This document shows, piece by piece, positions 1 to 12,475 of a stretch of 64,000 bases of DNA. Below the pieces are notes generated by a model. That model saw nothing but the letters and a program-made list of their open reading frames with translations. It did not search any database and was not told the DNA's origin. The stretch's first letter is position 1; each line of letters opens with the position of its first letter. The position numbers and the translations under genes were made by a program. Origin of the DNA: Moniliella sp. 'wahieum'. Lineage: Eukaryota; Basidiomycota; Moniliellomycetes; Moniliellales; Moniliellaceae. The stretch spans positions 124,001 through 188,000 of the forward strand of contig RSEE01000035.1 in assembly GCA_003971905.1 (NCBI GenBank). The letters are read 5' to 3'.

Positions 1-412
1 AATAAGCCATGTAATATCCTTGGCAACGCTTTAGGTACGCAGAAGCGAAACGCTAGAGCAGATCTATTGGACATGCCAACAATCTAGATGGGAGGGGAGA
101 CCCCACCGCATGCGACGTCGCAACACTTGGGCATGGCCAAAACAGCTCGTATGCCAAGCAGTCGGTTGAGGCCTGAGGTCACGTGTGTGTGGTTGCCCCG
201 CAATTAGACAACAAATCTGCAACGTTGCAAGTGAAGCATCATGCATGGCCAGGCGTCGCAATTAATTCCGCTGCCTCTTCCGCCGGGGCCACGCGCTGCT
301 GATGCACAGGGATGCGAGGAGCACTCGAGGCGGGATGGATGCCTCACCAGATCTCTCCAGCCCGCTGCCGCCGCCACCATCGCCACCACCACCACCCCAC
401 CCCATCCCCAGC
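1..412. other. Spacer and UFD1 leader
   Basis: No gene is supported here. A GCATCATGCATGG word lies near 236-248. A run of CCACCA/CCACCCC repeats fills roughly 371-412 directly before the UFD1 start codon. It matches the C-rich tracts seen before many other starts in this window. Confidence 0.5.
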
Positions 413-1888
413 ATGGTACGTCCTGCGTCTCTACCCTCATCCGCCATCGTGTTCTCCATGCTGATCTTCTTGCGTTAGTTCCGTGGCTCTCCTTTCGACC
501 CGTTCAGCGCCCCGCCTCCCGGCATGGACCGCTTTAATCAGCTGCGTCAGCTCGCCGCTGGCGGGTTTGACTCGCGCTTTGGTGCCCACCCCTCTGCGTT
601 TGACCAGTACTACACGGCGTACAGCATGGCCATGCTTGCTGGTCAAGAGCACCGTGATAATGTTGTCTTTGGAGGCAAGGTCATCCTGCCACCCTCGGCG
701 CTTGCGGAGCTAACTCAGCTCGACATTGAGGGCCCGTGGCTATTTAAGTTGCGCAACCCCAATCCTGCTGTGCCACCAAAGGATACTCTGCCCGTCCGAT
801 GCGACTTCTCCCTCGGGTACCAGCACCCCGGCCGAATCCAGTGCCAGTGCCAGTGGCGTGCGGCGGAGGGCAGCCGTGCGCTACACGCGCGAGAGCTATG
901 CGGGCGTGCTGGAATTTATTGCCGAAGAGGGCAACGTGCACCTTCCCGCATGGCAGATGCGAGCCTTGGGGCTCAACGAAGGTGACCGACTTCGCGTGAC
1001 GGGCACGACGCTTCCCAAGGGCCGACTGGTCAAGATTCAACCGCAAACCGTTGACTTTTTGGAGATTTCCGATCCCAAAGCCGTGCTGGAACAGGCGTTG
1101 CGCAATTACTCAGCCCTTACTCCCGGAGACATTATTGAGTTCAAGTACAATTGCCTCACGTTCGAAGTGCTCACCTCAAGGTCGAACCCGAGGCACCGGC
1201 CATTGCCATTACCGACACAGACTTGGTGGTTGACTTGCTGCGCGAACCGAAAGGGTACGTGGAGCCACCGCTCGGGTGCGCACGCCTCCGCCCACAATGG
1301 CGAGCAAGCTCAAGATTGATACCGAGGCGGCCGATACCATCACGCCCGATGGTTCAGGGGGAACGGGCACGGCGCTGGGGTCAGCAGGCGCCACGCTCTC
1401 GTTTTCAGGGGCCGGGCAGACCTTGTCGGGCCGCAAGCCGCGCAAGTCGAAGAACCGGGATACGGAGCCTGTCGAGCCAAGTGTGGTGCGTCGAACCGAA
1501 CAAACATTGTGACCAACGACACTGCTTGAGGAAAAGAAAATCCCCAAAGCACTTGAGCTGGAGTTTGGGCGACTGTTCTTTGGGTACCCTACATCCCGCC
1601 TGATGCTGGCGAGGGCAACGAACCAGATGAAGCGTTGGAAGGCGAGCGGCGCATCACATTTTCCGGTGTTTGGGCAAACGTTGTCCGGCCGAGCCCGAGG
1701 CCGCTGGAACCGCCTCCCAAGCCTGCCTCGACTACGGCTGCCAGCATCTTCTGCGCCGTTTGAAGGAGAGGCCGAACGAACGTGGGCAGGCGCAACTCGA
1801 CGAAACGCACCGCGCCGGATGCTTCTCACGATGGTGGCAGCGATCGAAACGCAGCCCAACTTACATCGTGTCCGACGACTCGGACTAG
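413..1888 (+). CDS. UFD1: Ubiquitin fusion degradation protein 1 (Ufd1), frame-broken
   Basis: Ufd1 is the substrate-recruiting cofactor of the Cdc48/p97-Npl4 segregase, which pulls ubiquitylated proteins out of complexes and the ER membrane. The N-terminal fold is clear: FDQYYTAYSMAML, GGKVILPPSALAELTQLDI, WLFKLRNP, then EEGNVHLPAWQMRALGL and IQPQTVDFLEI, as in the family. Exon 1 appears to be the ATG alone (413-415), followed by a 63-nt intron 416-478 with a GTACGT donor. Exon 2 then reads FRGSPFDPFSAPPPGMDRF in frame. A late LELEFGRLFFGY matches the Ufd1 C-terminal region, and an end in YIVSDDSD is the best stop. Reading frame changes at least five times without splice sites (near 830, 1170, 1270, 1510 and 1590, perhaps also near 1740), which suggests base-level sequence errors. 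Identity is firm; the exact C-terminus is not. Confidence 0.85.
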
Positions 1889-2893
1889 GCCGGTCTGGCC
1901 TTTGGAATCGCATCGCTCCGACTCTGGTAGTACTGTGTATATACGTGTTGTGTATGTGTAGTGGGATGGGCCTGAGGTGGCTAAACAGAGCGAAGATAGA
2001 TTGCCGCCCGTTCTCCATGATTGCGTCGTTTCCCGTTCCACTTTGACCTGCGTCCTCGTTCGGCTATTTCTCTTTTGTCCTGCACCGCCTTCTTCACGCG
2101 CGTGCATGACTGGGTTGGAGGCTACCACAAACCCAATATCAGAGGAGACGTAATAGCCACGGTCACGCTGGTCGAGTGGTGTAAACTGCAGAGAACCGAG
2201 AGAAGGAGAACGACTGGCACTCCAGATGAGAGCGTACTGACTAATGTAAATGGACCCGGCGCCATTAGCAGCAAGGAAGACACTGGTGGGGCTAAATGCA
2301 CCATACAGCAGTTGCCCGGTTTCCCTCTCGAGACCGACCTTGACAGAAACATCTCACCATCACCAGGCATTTCGCCTTCGAAGTAGGAAAGGAGGATGAA
2401 GAAGAAAAAGTACTATTGGTGTGAGAGGAGGTGAGGGACGCAACGGGTTGCATGTACAAGGTATGTGCGTGGATTCAAGGCAGAGGGGAGGGGCAACAAA
2501 AAAAAGACACAAAAAGGAAAAGGAGGTTCATCACGTTCATCAAATGAGGATCCGTCCAACGGGAGGCGTAACAACAGGTGGGTCCGTTGTGACGGAGACA
2601 AAAATCATCACTTCATCATGTCGACATCCGTCTCATCATCATTATCTCATGCAAAGCAATGCAAGGAGTAAGGGTATAAACAAAAAGGGCAAAGAAGTGG
2701 GAGGCGAAGAGGTATCGGAATCTTGATGTCATCACGCCTCAGGGGCAGTTAACCCCTCCATCTTGAAGGTGGTATAGATAACAAAACAAAAACCGGGTAT
2801 ATACCGATCCCTCTTGGTATTTACAGTAAACTGGCTGCCAGGCTAGCCACGCCCAGTAGAGTCAGGAAGGGGACCGACAACCTCGTGCCGGCG
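1889..2893. other. Spacer between convergent genes
   Basis: About 1 kb between UFD1 (+) and the secreted-protein gene (-). Nothing resembling a conserved protein or RNA is visible. It probably holds the two 3' untranslated regions. Stretches near 2480-2640 are A-rich and low in complexity. Confidence 0.4.
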
Positions 2894-3567
2894 CTATATG
2901 GGGGGATCAGAACAGAAAAAGCTCGTTAGGCCCTCGCTCAACACACCAATCGCACACAGGAGGCAAAGGGACAGACCTCGACTGGCTGGTGGAGCTGCTG
3001 TGGGAAGGATGCTCGCTGCTGAGCTGCCCGAGGAGGCAGAGCCGAGGCAGATGCAGATGAAGGTGAGGCCGATTCAGAGCGCGAACTGGACGTGTGAGTC
3101 GAACTGCTGTTGTGGAGTTGCAGGGGAGGTGGAGGCTAGGGGCTCAGGGATGATGACGGCGCGATGACCGTGCTCGATGTCGGTACCGACGAGGCGGTCG
3201 TGGCAGACGTAGTAGCACCTAGGCAATCGGTCGGACCCGATTGGATGTCGAAGGGTGAGGTGTATTGCTGGGCGCCAGTAGCGTCGCTGATGGCCAGGGT
3301 AATGCTCTGTGGAGGTAAGTTGACAATCCAGGTGAATTGGGTTACATCCTGGTTGGAGATAAGCGACTCAATCATGTCGGAGGTGGTTCCACCCTGGTTG
3401 ACGTTGAGGTAGTAAGGGCCTTGGCCTCCGCTCCAGGTGATGAGAAGGGGGACACACGTGAGCACCGTCTGTCCGGGGGTATTGATCGTCAGGGGTTGCT
3501 GGGCCAGGGCGCCCGTGGTCAGGGCCAAGGAGCCGAGGGCGGCGGCGGTGATGGAGAAGGTGCGCAT
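2894..3567 (-). CDS. Secreted Ser/Thr-rich protein with Kre9/KNH-like domain
   Basis: From the ATG at 3567 the protein begins with a signal peptide (MRTFSITAAALGSLALTTGA, cleavage near LAQ). A domain of about 90 residues follows (PLTINTPGQTVLTCVPLLITW ... YYLNVNQGG ... FTWIVNLPP ... SPFDIQSG), typical of the fungal Kre9/KNH family of cell-wall proteins. A Ser/Thr-rich stalk comes next. The straight frame stops at 3136, but two other frames carry on the Ser/Ala-rich stalk (SSSTHTSSSRSESASPSSAS) and a weak hydrophobic end (GLSLCLLCAIGVL). The true tail, probably a GPI signal, therefore likely ends near 2894 across two frame changes. An earlier in-frame Met at 3630 would bury the signal peptide and was not chosen. 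Role: probably wall or surface; no enzyme motif is visible. Confidence 0.65.
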
Positions 3568-4485
3568 GGCGAGAGAGAGAGAGGCGAGAGAGAGGAGATG
3601 AGAGAGTGCTTGCAAGTGCCACAGAGACACAGGGGAGAGAGTGGATGAGGTGGGGAGAGGCGACAGCGGGTGGGAGGGGGGTCTATATATACACGCAGGT
3701 GTTTGGCTATGCCATCAACAGTATAATAGGCTATCCAGACGGGCGTACTGGCCGTACATACCTGCCAACAGATGCAGCCGGTGCCTCCGTGGGGGCGGCG
3801 TGTGTTGGCGCATTGCGATTGCGCATTGGCGCTGGCCATCTCCCGAGGGCAGGGGAGACACAGGCGGAGTAATAAAGTTACTGCTGTGGTTGATATGGCC
3901 ATAGGAGTGCCTGCTGATGGGGGCTTCGGCGCAGGCTGGGGATGCTGGGCGCGGCAGGGCCAGCAGGGCCGAGGGGCGTAGACACAGTGCCCCCATGCGC
4001 CCGCCTGCCGCCTCCTACCCCACCGCACGCGCAGCCCGCGCTTTCGCCTGCTTCCCGCCCCACATGTTGGGCGGCGTCTAGCATACCCTCTGGGCCCACC
4101 CAAAGCCTGGCGCAATGTGGCCCTGTTTCGTCCGGCCGTACGCAACAGTTCGGGGGTAAGCTAAGTGGCTTAGGCTACTAAAACCCGAATGGTATTCAAC
4201 TGACAAGCATGTGACAGCGAGTTTATCTGCCCACCCCCTCTCATCGTGCCTACACGGGCGGCACTAACTTGGGTTGCCTCAACCACCTTTGTTATATGGT
4301 CAAAGGTACTTGCAGAGGCTTAGAGAGAGGGGTATGTTGGGGCTGGAAAGGATGGCGGATAGTGCATTGCATGAAGCGAGACTGATGGCAGATGGAGAAA
4401 TCCCATCGCTGCATTATCACCATCATCGCTCAAATCGCCTAGCTGGTACAAAGACTGTCTCTCTAAAAACGCATTCCAAGTCAGT
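3568..4485. other. Spacer with promoter of the secreted protein
   Basis: No gene is supported. The segment nearest 3568 carries purine repeats (GAGAGA on the plus strand, so CT-rich in the sense of the gene) and a TATA-like element at 3684-3691. The rest is GC-rich spacer running to the end of NAA20. Confidence 0.4.
3684..3691 (-). promoter_or_regulatory. TATA box of the secreted-protein gene
   Basis: A TATATATA octamer sits about 117 nt upstream of the ATG at 3567 and is followed by CT-rich leader sequence, a usual fungal core-promoter arrangement. Position and sequence are seen; function is inferred. Confidence 0.45.
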
Positions 4486-5185
4486 TCAATCGGTCCCGCT
4501 GAGAAAAGGAGGGCCACCAGCGGACTCCAATGAGCGCACGTACCTAGGATTTACAGCGACTTGTCGACCATTCGCTCGGACCGTCTCTTTCTTCTCGTCT
4601 CGTGGCAAGGCCTTGCGCATATCTGGGGAACCAAAGACCGGGGTACCGTCAGTCCACTTTCTTGCACCAAGCTAACGACACATGTCACAAGGGGGGGAAA
4701 GCTAGGCACGTACCAAATGCATCCTCATCCGAGTTGCCCTTGCCTCCACCAGAATAATACTCCGTCACAGTGCGGTACACTGAGTAGCCCAACTTTTCGT
4801 AAAAGTTGACCGCTGTTGAATTGGACGGCCTGACGAAGAGATCGACAAAGTAGGCATGGTACACACGGGCACTAATGTCCTCCAGCAGACGCATCATCCG
4901 TTCTGCCAGACCGATCCGACGGTACTCCGGAGCAATGGTGATGGCTGTCACATGGCCGTGCCGTTCCTTGGGCGGAGCGTTGGGGCCATGGTCTACCCCT
5001 TCGCCTTTGCCAATCACGTAGCCCATCGTGCGTCCAGTGGGCGAGCGCTGGATGAAAGACAGATCGGGCCATTGGCTGAGGTAGTGCAGGTAGAAGGAGG
5101 TGTTGTACGTCTCGGTCCAGTTGTCGAGGTTGACATTGTTGAAGGAGAAGAGGTCACGGGCGTGAAAGGAGCAGAGCTGCGACAT
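4486..5185 (-). CDS. NAA20: N-terminal acetyltransferase B catalytic subunit
   Basis: This is a GNAT-fold enzyme, the NatB catalytic subunit (Nat3 in yeast). NatB acetylates nascent chains beginning Met-Asp/Glu/Asn/Gln at the ribosome. It starts MSQLCSFHARDLFSFNNVNLD and carries the family signatures LTETY-like WTETYNTSFYL, MGYVIGKGEG, HGHVTAITIAPEYRRIGLAERM (acetyl-CoA loop), YFVDLFVRPSN, LGYSVYRTVTEYYSG and DEDAF. Three exons: 5185-4714, 4622-4544 and 4498-4486. Both introns begin GTACGT. Splicing gives DEDAF-DMRKALPRD, the expected family continuation, and a 187-residue protein with no frame break. Yeast and human homologues are of similar length. The start is 250 nt from the divergent TRM8 start. 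Confidence 0.93.
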
Positions 5186-5339
5186 GATGGGGTGGCGGCC
5201 CGGTCGTCCAAGACGAGCTTGTACAAGCAAGGAAGGGCTAGGGAGGGCAAGAGGAGAAGCGCTAGTCGCTTCATGGCGCTCCCAATCGCCCGCCCGACGT
5301 TTCCGCTGCGGCCTATTTCCGCCCCGGCCTTTTTTTTGA

Positions 5340-6609
<1,270 letters not shown>

Positions 6610-6846
6610 AATCCATCTATTCCCAGGCGTTTCCCCCACTAACGTATGGCTAGAATGGGAAGATGATACTGCCAATTTACGTAGGGCATCGCGAGGCGAG
6701 AGAGAATATATGATTGCATCAGATAGTAGTTATGGAGAAACGCAGCACAATTGCAAGATAGTCGAACTGTTTTTTTCGTCCTTTGAGACGGCAATGTCGG
6801 CGCAAAGAGGGATCACCATTTCTCGGATCCCTTCCACTTTGAAGCA

Positions 6847-9567
6847 TTACACTTGAGGGACGAACCGAGTGCGCACCGCCGGTTCATCCGCCACACGCTT
6901 GAGAAGGCAAATGTCCGCCCACTTGCGCGCAAAGGGACCCAAGATCTCCTCTGGAAGGGGAATGAAGAATGCACGACCAAACGCGGCCGCAGCACGCGCA
7001 AACAGGCTGCTTCCCTCGGGGGCGACCGTCGCATCCCGGTCCAGCAGAAAGTCGCATTTGACCGTAGTGAATAGGTCGCGGTGGTCCGATGCGTACTTGG
7101 TCGACGACCCCGAACCGGAGGATGACTTGTTCGCCGGCCCACGGGACGGGATAAAGTCTGTGTCGACAATGTAGTCGCACTCCCACGGCGGAATGGTGCG
7201 GCCCTCCACAGGCTCGTTCAGGGCGTTGGCCAATTCGTCCTGCACTCGCGTCGCAGGGTTGGGCCAATACTGGTCGGCCCGGGCTAGAAGACCGGCAGCC
7301 AACGGGTCTTGCTGGAACGTGGGCCACTCTGGCCATTCTGCTGTTGCTTCGGATTGGGGTGGGAAGTGGCTGGGGAGTTGGTGCTCGTACGAGTTCCACG
7401 TCCATTCGGGCGCAAAGTGCGGCGGAAGCAACCAGCGGCTTGGGTACCGGTGCCACGCATCGCCCCAGCACACAGTACGGCGCGGACCACGAAGCCCATT
7501 CGAGCTTGATGTGTCGTTGACCCGTTCCAGCAGCGCCACCAATACGCGACGCATCTCGCCAGTATACTCTAGGTAGGCCGCCTCGTTGATCGCCTCGAGA
7601 TCGGTAAGGCCATGGAGCTTGGCCACCTCGGCTTGAGAAGGGGGCAACCAGTTCGGTACCTCCACCCCTGCCTCGGCCAACACCGCTTGCGCCTCACTCT
7701 CCCATAGGGGAGCCAGGATGGATTGAGCGCTGTTGTACCCCTTGCGCACGCCCATCACTCGCGAGCAGCTCAACAACGCATACACAGCCAACACACCATA
7801 CGAGAACTTGAGTGTCGGGGTCAACTTTTTGTACCATGGTTTGGGGGCTTCCTCTCCCTCTTCTTCCTTGGTGGGGCGGAGAATGGTGCGCGGCTGCTCA
7901 GGCGGCGCTGGGGAGAGCGATTGCAACAGGGCCGAGACCTTGGGCCAAGCAGCGGAAAAGAGGCGGGAGGCAAACCAGAGACCGACCGCGCCGTTGAAAG
8001 CAAGCAGCGTGTAGATCGGGTACAGGAATCGTTCCTCCTTATGAGCCTGGAGTAGCACCACCACCAACCAAAGGTATGGGCCAGAGAGCCGGATGAGGAG
8101 CACAGCCACAGTACTTCCTCGGCCGCCAGGGGTGGTGTTGACCAAGACCCGGGGAATCAACCAAGCGGCAAGAAGAACAAGGGGAACAGAGCCCAATGCC
8201 AGAGGAAGAAGAATGTTAAAGCCGAGCGCCAAGGTGCGGAGGTAGAAGGAGGCGGGCTCGATGCCGTACAGATTGGGTCCTGCTGCACTCGAGGGCACCG
8301 AAGCCAAACCGGCAGCACTGTGGACGAGGTGCTGGATCAGACTGCCGTACACACCCAGCCAGCGCAAAGGCGACTCGGCATCGGGGGGGAGGGTAGCTAG
8401 GTCGCCCAGAGTGCGATGGAAGAGGTTGTAGAGCACAATGTTGGCTGAACCAAGCGCGGTGCGGCCATAGGCGAGCGTGTCGACAAATGTGGCAGGCACG
8501 ATTACCATGACTGCAGCAAGCAGTCCAACGAGGGTCAACACGAACACCCGCACCAGCGAAGCAGGAACGAATTCGGCCACGTTGTTGCGCGCATAGACGA
8601 GCAGCATGGGACGTAGAACCAACTCTTCTGCCACAAAGGGGAGGATCAAGACCGCAGCAAAAGGCCAACCGAGGATACCACCAATGGCAAAGGCAAAGAC
8701 GACTTTGAGTTGCCGCCCGACACTGCCATTGGCAAACGGCGGGCCATCTGCAGGGCGCAGGAAGGCAGCCCAGGCAAATGTAACAAAATACATAGCATAC
8801 GAAGAGGGTAGCAAGGCTGAGGCAGGGACAGGTCAACAACAGGATCCAGAGATAAGGTGATCAAGAACGACGTACCGGGAGTCGCGTCAAAGAGAGCAGC
8901 ATTGGCAAAGAGGATGACCAGAAGGTACTGGGCCACTCGGTTGCCCAGAATTGCGCGGGTCGATTGGTAGAGGAACCCTTCCCCCAAGGCCGAGAGGAAG
9001 GCAAGGAAGGCGCGGAGTGTAATAAACACGTTCTGGTCGGGCATATCAAAGCCAGCTGCATACGGACGCAGGGGCAGGAATTGGAGCAGGTACGCCCACG
9101 AGCGCAGGGCAAAGTTCGAGTCGTACTCCCATGCCTTGAAAGGAGGCGTGTTGTCCTTTGTATACACCTCCCCACGCATGAGGGCAAAGAGGGGATCCCA
9201 ATAGTTGAGCACCTCGTCGCTATCGGCCAGGACACGGAGCGAAGCACTGGCGATACGAACGATGAGGAGGACCTGAATGGCCCAGTGCAGATCGGGAGCC
9301 CAGACCTTGGCGCCATTGGAGACGGTGTACTCCTCGTCGATGACCAAGGGAAGATAGACAGTGCCCTGCCTGGGCCTCGGCAGCGCGGCGAGCATCGGCC
9401 AGGTCAGCGGCAGCCTTGGCGCGGCCAATGCGCTTGCTCATGTCCCCCGAGCCATAGTCGGCAAACTGCGGGGCCTTCTCTTCCTTGGCCGAGGCCTTGC
9501 CCTTGCCCTTGGCATCGGCAGTGGGAGCTAGCCCGCGCGTATCCGCAGGAGCAGCGGAGGCAGACAT
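6847..9567 (-). CDS. ALG9: Alpha-1,2-mannosyltransferase ALG9 (GT22)
   Basis: An ER membrane enzyme that adds two alpha-1,2-linked mannoses to the lumenal dolichol-linked N-glycan precursor. GT22 signatures are present: an acidic loop DSDEVLNYWDPLFAL, KAWEYDSNFALRSW, LLPSSYAMYF, and the conserved HKEERFLYP motif between hydrophobic segments. Many membrane spans are evident. Two exons, with a 59-nt intron 8817-8875 (GTACGT donor) joining ATPG to LLPSSYAM. The N-terminal 60 residues, rich in Ala, Lys and Asp, look cytosolic and are a lineage-specific extension. One frame change near 9380 separates them from the catalytic part. Length is around 900 residues, longer than the yeast protein. Convergent with TRM8, 237 nt apart. 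Confidence 0.92.
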
Positions 9568-9654
9568 TTGTGGTGGACCAGCAGCAGCGGGCGGTGCTAG
9601 AAGAGGTGGTGGTGAGGCAGAATCTTCGTGTCCAGCTATGGCACCAGGTCTATC

Positions 9655-9712
9655 ACCAAGTGACGCGAGTGCCTAGTGACGAGTGACTGACTACTGGTGA
9701 CTAGTGACTGCA
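9655..9712. repeat. Cluster of GTGACTAGTGAC-type words
   Basis: Five or more copies of AGTGAC or GTGACTAGTGACT-like words lie within about 60 nt downstream of the sequence leading into ALG9. The same words form a second cluster at 19946-20016 and single copies near 10540, 29846 and 60970. Confidence 0.6.
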
Positions 9713-10380
9713 AGCCAAGGCACCAACCTGGCTACTCGAAGGTCTCACTTTGTCTAGCTGGCATAGTGCATAGGCTGGAATTCCCACCAGCCAGGATCTT
9801 CGTTGCGGCCGAGGCGTGCCAGGGCGTGCCGCGTCAAAATGTGTTGGATGGACTCAGGGCCTCTCCGATCCAAGGCCGCAGAGGGCTTGGGCGCTTGGGG
9901 GCTTCGGCGCTCTTCGGCCTCCTCAGGCCCCAGGCCTCATGGCCTCACGCGCGAGAGGCGTCAGACTGACACGTGAGGCCCACGCGCTTCCTGTTCGCCG
10001 GGTGGTACTTAGTCTTCAAGCTTCAGCTTCATCAATCATTAATCATTCCGCACTTGGCACTTGGTGCCGAACAGCTGGGCGCCGGTACATTGCACGTGGC
10101 ATCGACGTAATACTCCTGACGCGGCAGGACGCGGCTTGCTAAAAAGTTTGTGGGCCTCAGGGGCTTCAGGGCTTCAGGCCGCCTCAGGGTCACACAGGGC
10201 CTCAGCAGGAGGCCTGGCCAGAAACGCGCGCGAACACCAGGACAGACTCTCACTATGCCCCCGTACCAGTACCAACCTCCCAGCTGCGCTACCACGAGCG
10301 TCTCTCCTCTGGTTCCTCTCGCAGATTCTCACAGTTCAGCCTGGGCAGCAGTCAGGCTGACGCGCGGACCAGAGCTCAGC

Positions 10381-10402
10381 TGAGCCTCAGCGCTGAGGCT
10401 CA
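10381..10402. repeat. 22-bp perfect palindrome
   Basis: The half-site TGAGCCTCAGC is followed at once by its exact complement in reverse, with no spacer. It lies in a gene-free stretch among other CCTCAGG-type words. Confidence 0.8.
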
Positions 10403-11119
10403 ACAGCGCTGACCGGAGGATCTTGGTCAGCAGACACGACGGATGTGTTGAACGTAGGTTGGGAATGAACGTTGAACGTTGCATGTTGAACTTCAATCTT
10501 CAAGACAGCCTCAATCTTCCAACGCATCGTTCGTCGTCACACGTCACTAGTCACTCTTCGCCGCCCGAACAGCCGCCGAGAATCATTAATCAGCCGTTAA
10601 TCATCCAGCGTCACGCGCGTCACGTGCGTATTATCGCTCCGCACAACGGCACGAAGCAGGACAGATAGGAGACGATGGGCGACGAAAAGTGACTCGTTTT
10701 GCGTACTTAAGTAGGGGGAAATCCCAAGGCTTAACCGGATAAGCCCTCTCCCAGACTTCTGGGCGGGACGTACATTTCCGTGGGGCAAAAATGCGTCCGG
10801 AAGGGTATGAACTAAAAAATGAGCTCCGATAGCGAGAGAGGGGGGACAAACTCTTGACACGTTTCGAAACAGTTGTTGGAAGTGGCGGGTTGGAAGTGGC
10901 GGATAAGCGGGGGACCCCCTCTCCTATCCGTCTGGAAGGGAACGCACGCTGCCGCTGCTCAAAAATGCTTCCGTGCAGCTCGATGCGAAAACTGTTTTTT
11001 GGCCGTTCCCTGTGAAAACGGGGTTTTTTGCAAGTCTTCGTTTGTGCACTTCACCATCCCCACAGCCGGTCGGCCCAGCCTCAGAGACGAGATATAGGCG
11101 GTTTCAGCCCTTGGCGCTT

Positions 11120-12218
11120 ACTATGACCGCCTGCAGACCGTTGCGAAAACTGAACTGTCCAGCTGACCGGGCCGTATTAGGCCCCGTGGCCTCCTCGTCA
11201 GGAAAGAAAAGAATTATAAAATTGAAATCCTGTTTGGGTGCTTTAAATGTTAAACGTTTAAACCATCTCGGGATTGGTTGCGTTCCACTTAGATGTTCTG
11301 CCCCCACCATCGCCTTCTCCCGCACCCCAGCCTTACCCAAAGGGCGGCGTGCCTTGACCTGCACCGCCGTTGCCGTCGTCTTACGCGTCGATCCTTTGGT
11401 GTTAATGAGCGTGGTACGGAGCATTCGCACCACCCTTCGGGGTCCCAGCGACCCGGGCTCAGCACCAGGGAGTTGCGGCTGGCTTGTGCTCGCGTTCACG
11501 CCACCTGATGTGTCATCGTCCATCAAGGCAGAGGACGAAGAAAAAGAAGCGCCCTCTCACCGGGCGGACCAACACGGATTGTTGTGTTACGTATACCGCG
11601 TACACCTTCCGCCTTAAGCCAGATCTGGCGGCCACTGTGGATGGGGACGAGTGGAGGCCGTGTTCGCTACAAGAAGTGTGGCACCCAGGCGGGGTGAAAC
11701 TGACCTTGACCTCCCCTCGCGATGGGGGTGGAGGCACCCTTACTGTGACTAGGAACGGAAAGGATCTTCGACTGACCCTGTTCCCCTTGCGGGAAAGCGA
11801 GGCTGATTCCGAGGCAAGGATGGCAGCTTGGCTCGTAAGTCTTGGTCTTGGTCTTGCTTCCCCCCCCGCGCTCAACTTGGCGAAGCCTACTGCTGACCCT
11901 CTCCACCCCCACCTTGCTTTGCTTTGTTCGTTTTGCTTCAGGAACCAGAAGGAGGCAGTGCTGCGCAGCTGATGAACCAAAAGTTGGCCGAAGCAGGAGC
12001 GTTTACGCAAGACGCGAAGTTTGCTCCAAGGAACTAGCAGTGCCTCTGTCTCGCGCCCAGGTCGTTCGCGCGGAACTTTCAACTCCTCGCTTGCCCCCCC
12101 TCGGCCGGTGCAGCGATCGGTCGAAATTGCCAGTCCGGCTGTCAACCCCCCACAGCCGGATGCCAAGCGACGACGCACTGCAGAGGAGGAGGCTGAACTG
12201 GAAGGCTTTGAAGACTAA
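11120..12218 (+). CDS. Unidentified protein, probably nuclear
   Basis: I do not recognise the family. The best-supported part is TFRLKPDLAATVDGDEW ... GGVKLTLTSPRDGGGGTLTVTRNGKDLRLTLFPLRESEADSEARMAAWL, ending at a GTAAGT donor (exon end 11834). A 107-nt intron follows (11835-11941), then EPEGGSAAQLMNQKLAEAGAF. After one frame change near 12030 comes a tail rich in Ser, Pro and Arg with AKRRRTAEEEAELEGFED at the stop. That tail looks like a nuclear localisation signal next to an acidic end. Upstream, frames carrying GKKRIIKLKS (near 11200) and SSSIKAEDEEKEAPSH (near 11520) may belong to the same gene through further frame changes. The start at 11120 is a guess. The intron and the tail make a real gene likely. 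Confidence 0.45.
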
Positions 12219-12429
12219 TCCAGCAGTGTAATAATCGAGAGACTCATCTGATCTGTATCATCCTTACTCTCTCTCTCCTAGTTTCCTCCCCCGCCTATAT
12301 GCTTGTTGCTGTCACTAGGGTTTTCTCTCTTATGTTGCTGCATACCACATGTTGTTTTGTGTTTACCCAAGCCTGAATGATGAGAACTCCAGTCCAGATG
12401 GTCCTCGAGGGTGATGCAATCGCACTAGT

Positions 12430-12475
12430 GGTGGTAGGGGTGGCAGTGGTGGCAGTGGTGGCAGTGGTGGTCCAA
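12430..12475. repeat. GGTGGCAGT tandem repeat
   Basis: Three to four near-perfect copies of the 9-mer GGTGGCAGT run in tandem, flanked by further GGTGGT units. No gene is supported around it. Confidence 0.7.

Larger units (their letters stand above)
9568..11119. other. Repeat-rich spacer
   Basis: About 1.5 kb with no convincing gene. It is dense in short repeated words: AGTGACTAGTGAC-type motifs at 9655-9712 and near 10535, GGCCTCAGG-type words at 9920-9960 and 10155-10215, GTTGAAC words at 10445-10495, AATCATTAATCA near 10033 and 10582, and a 22-bp perfect palindrome at 10381-10402. A GGTGGTGGTG tract at 9606-9614 lies 40 nt upstream of the ALG9 start. Confidence 0.5.

Noticed and set aside
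11104-11526. 140-residue minus-strand frame
   Set aside because: It lies opposite the better-supported plus-strand gene and shows no family signature.
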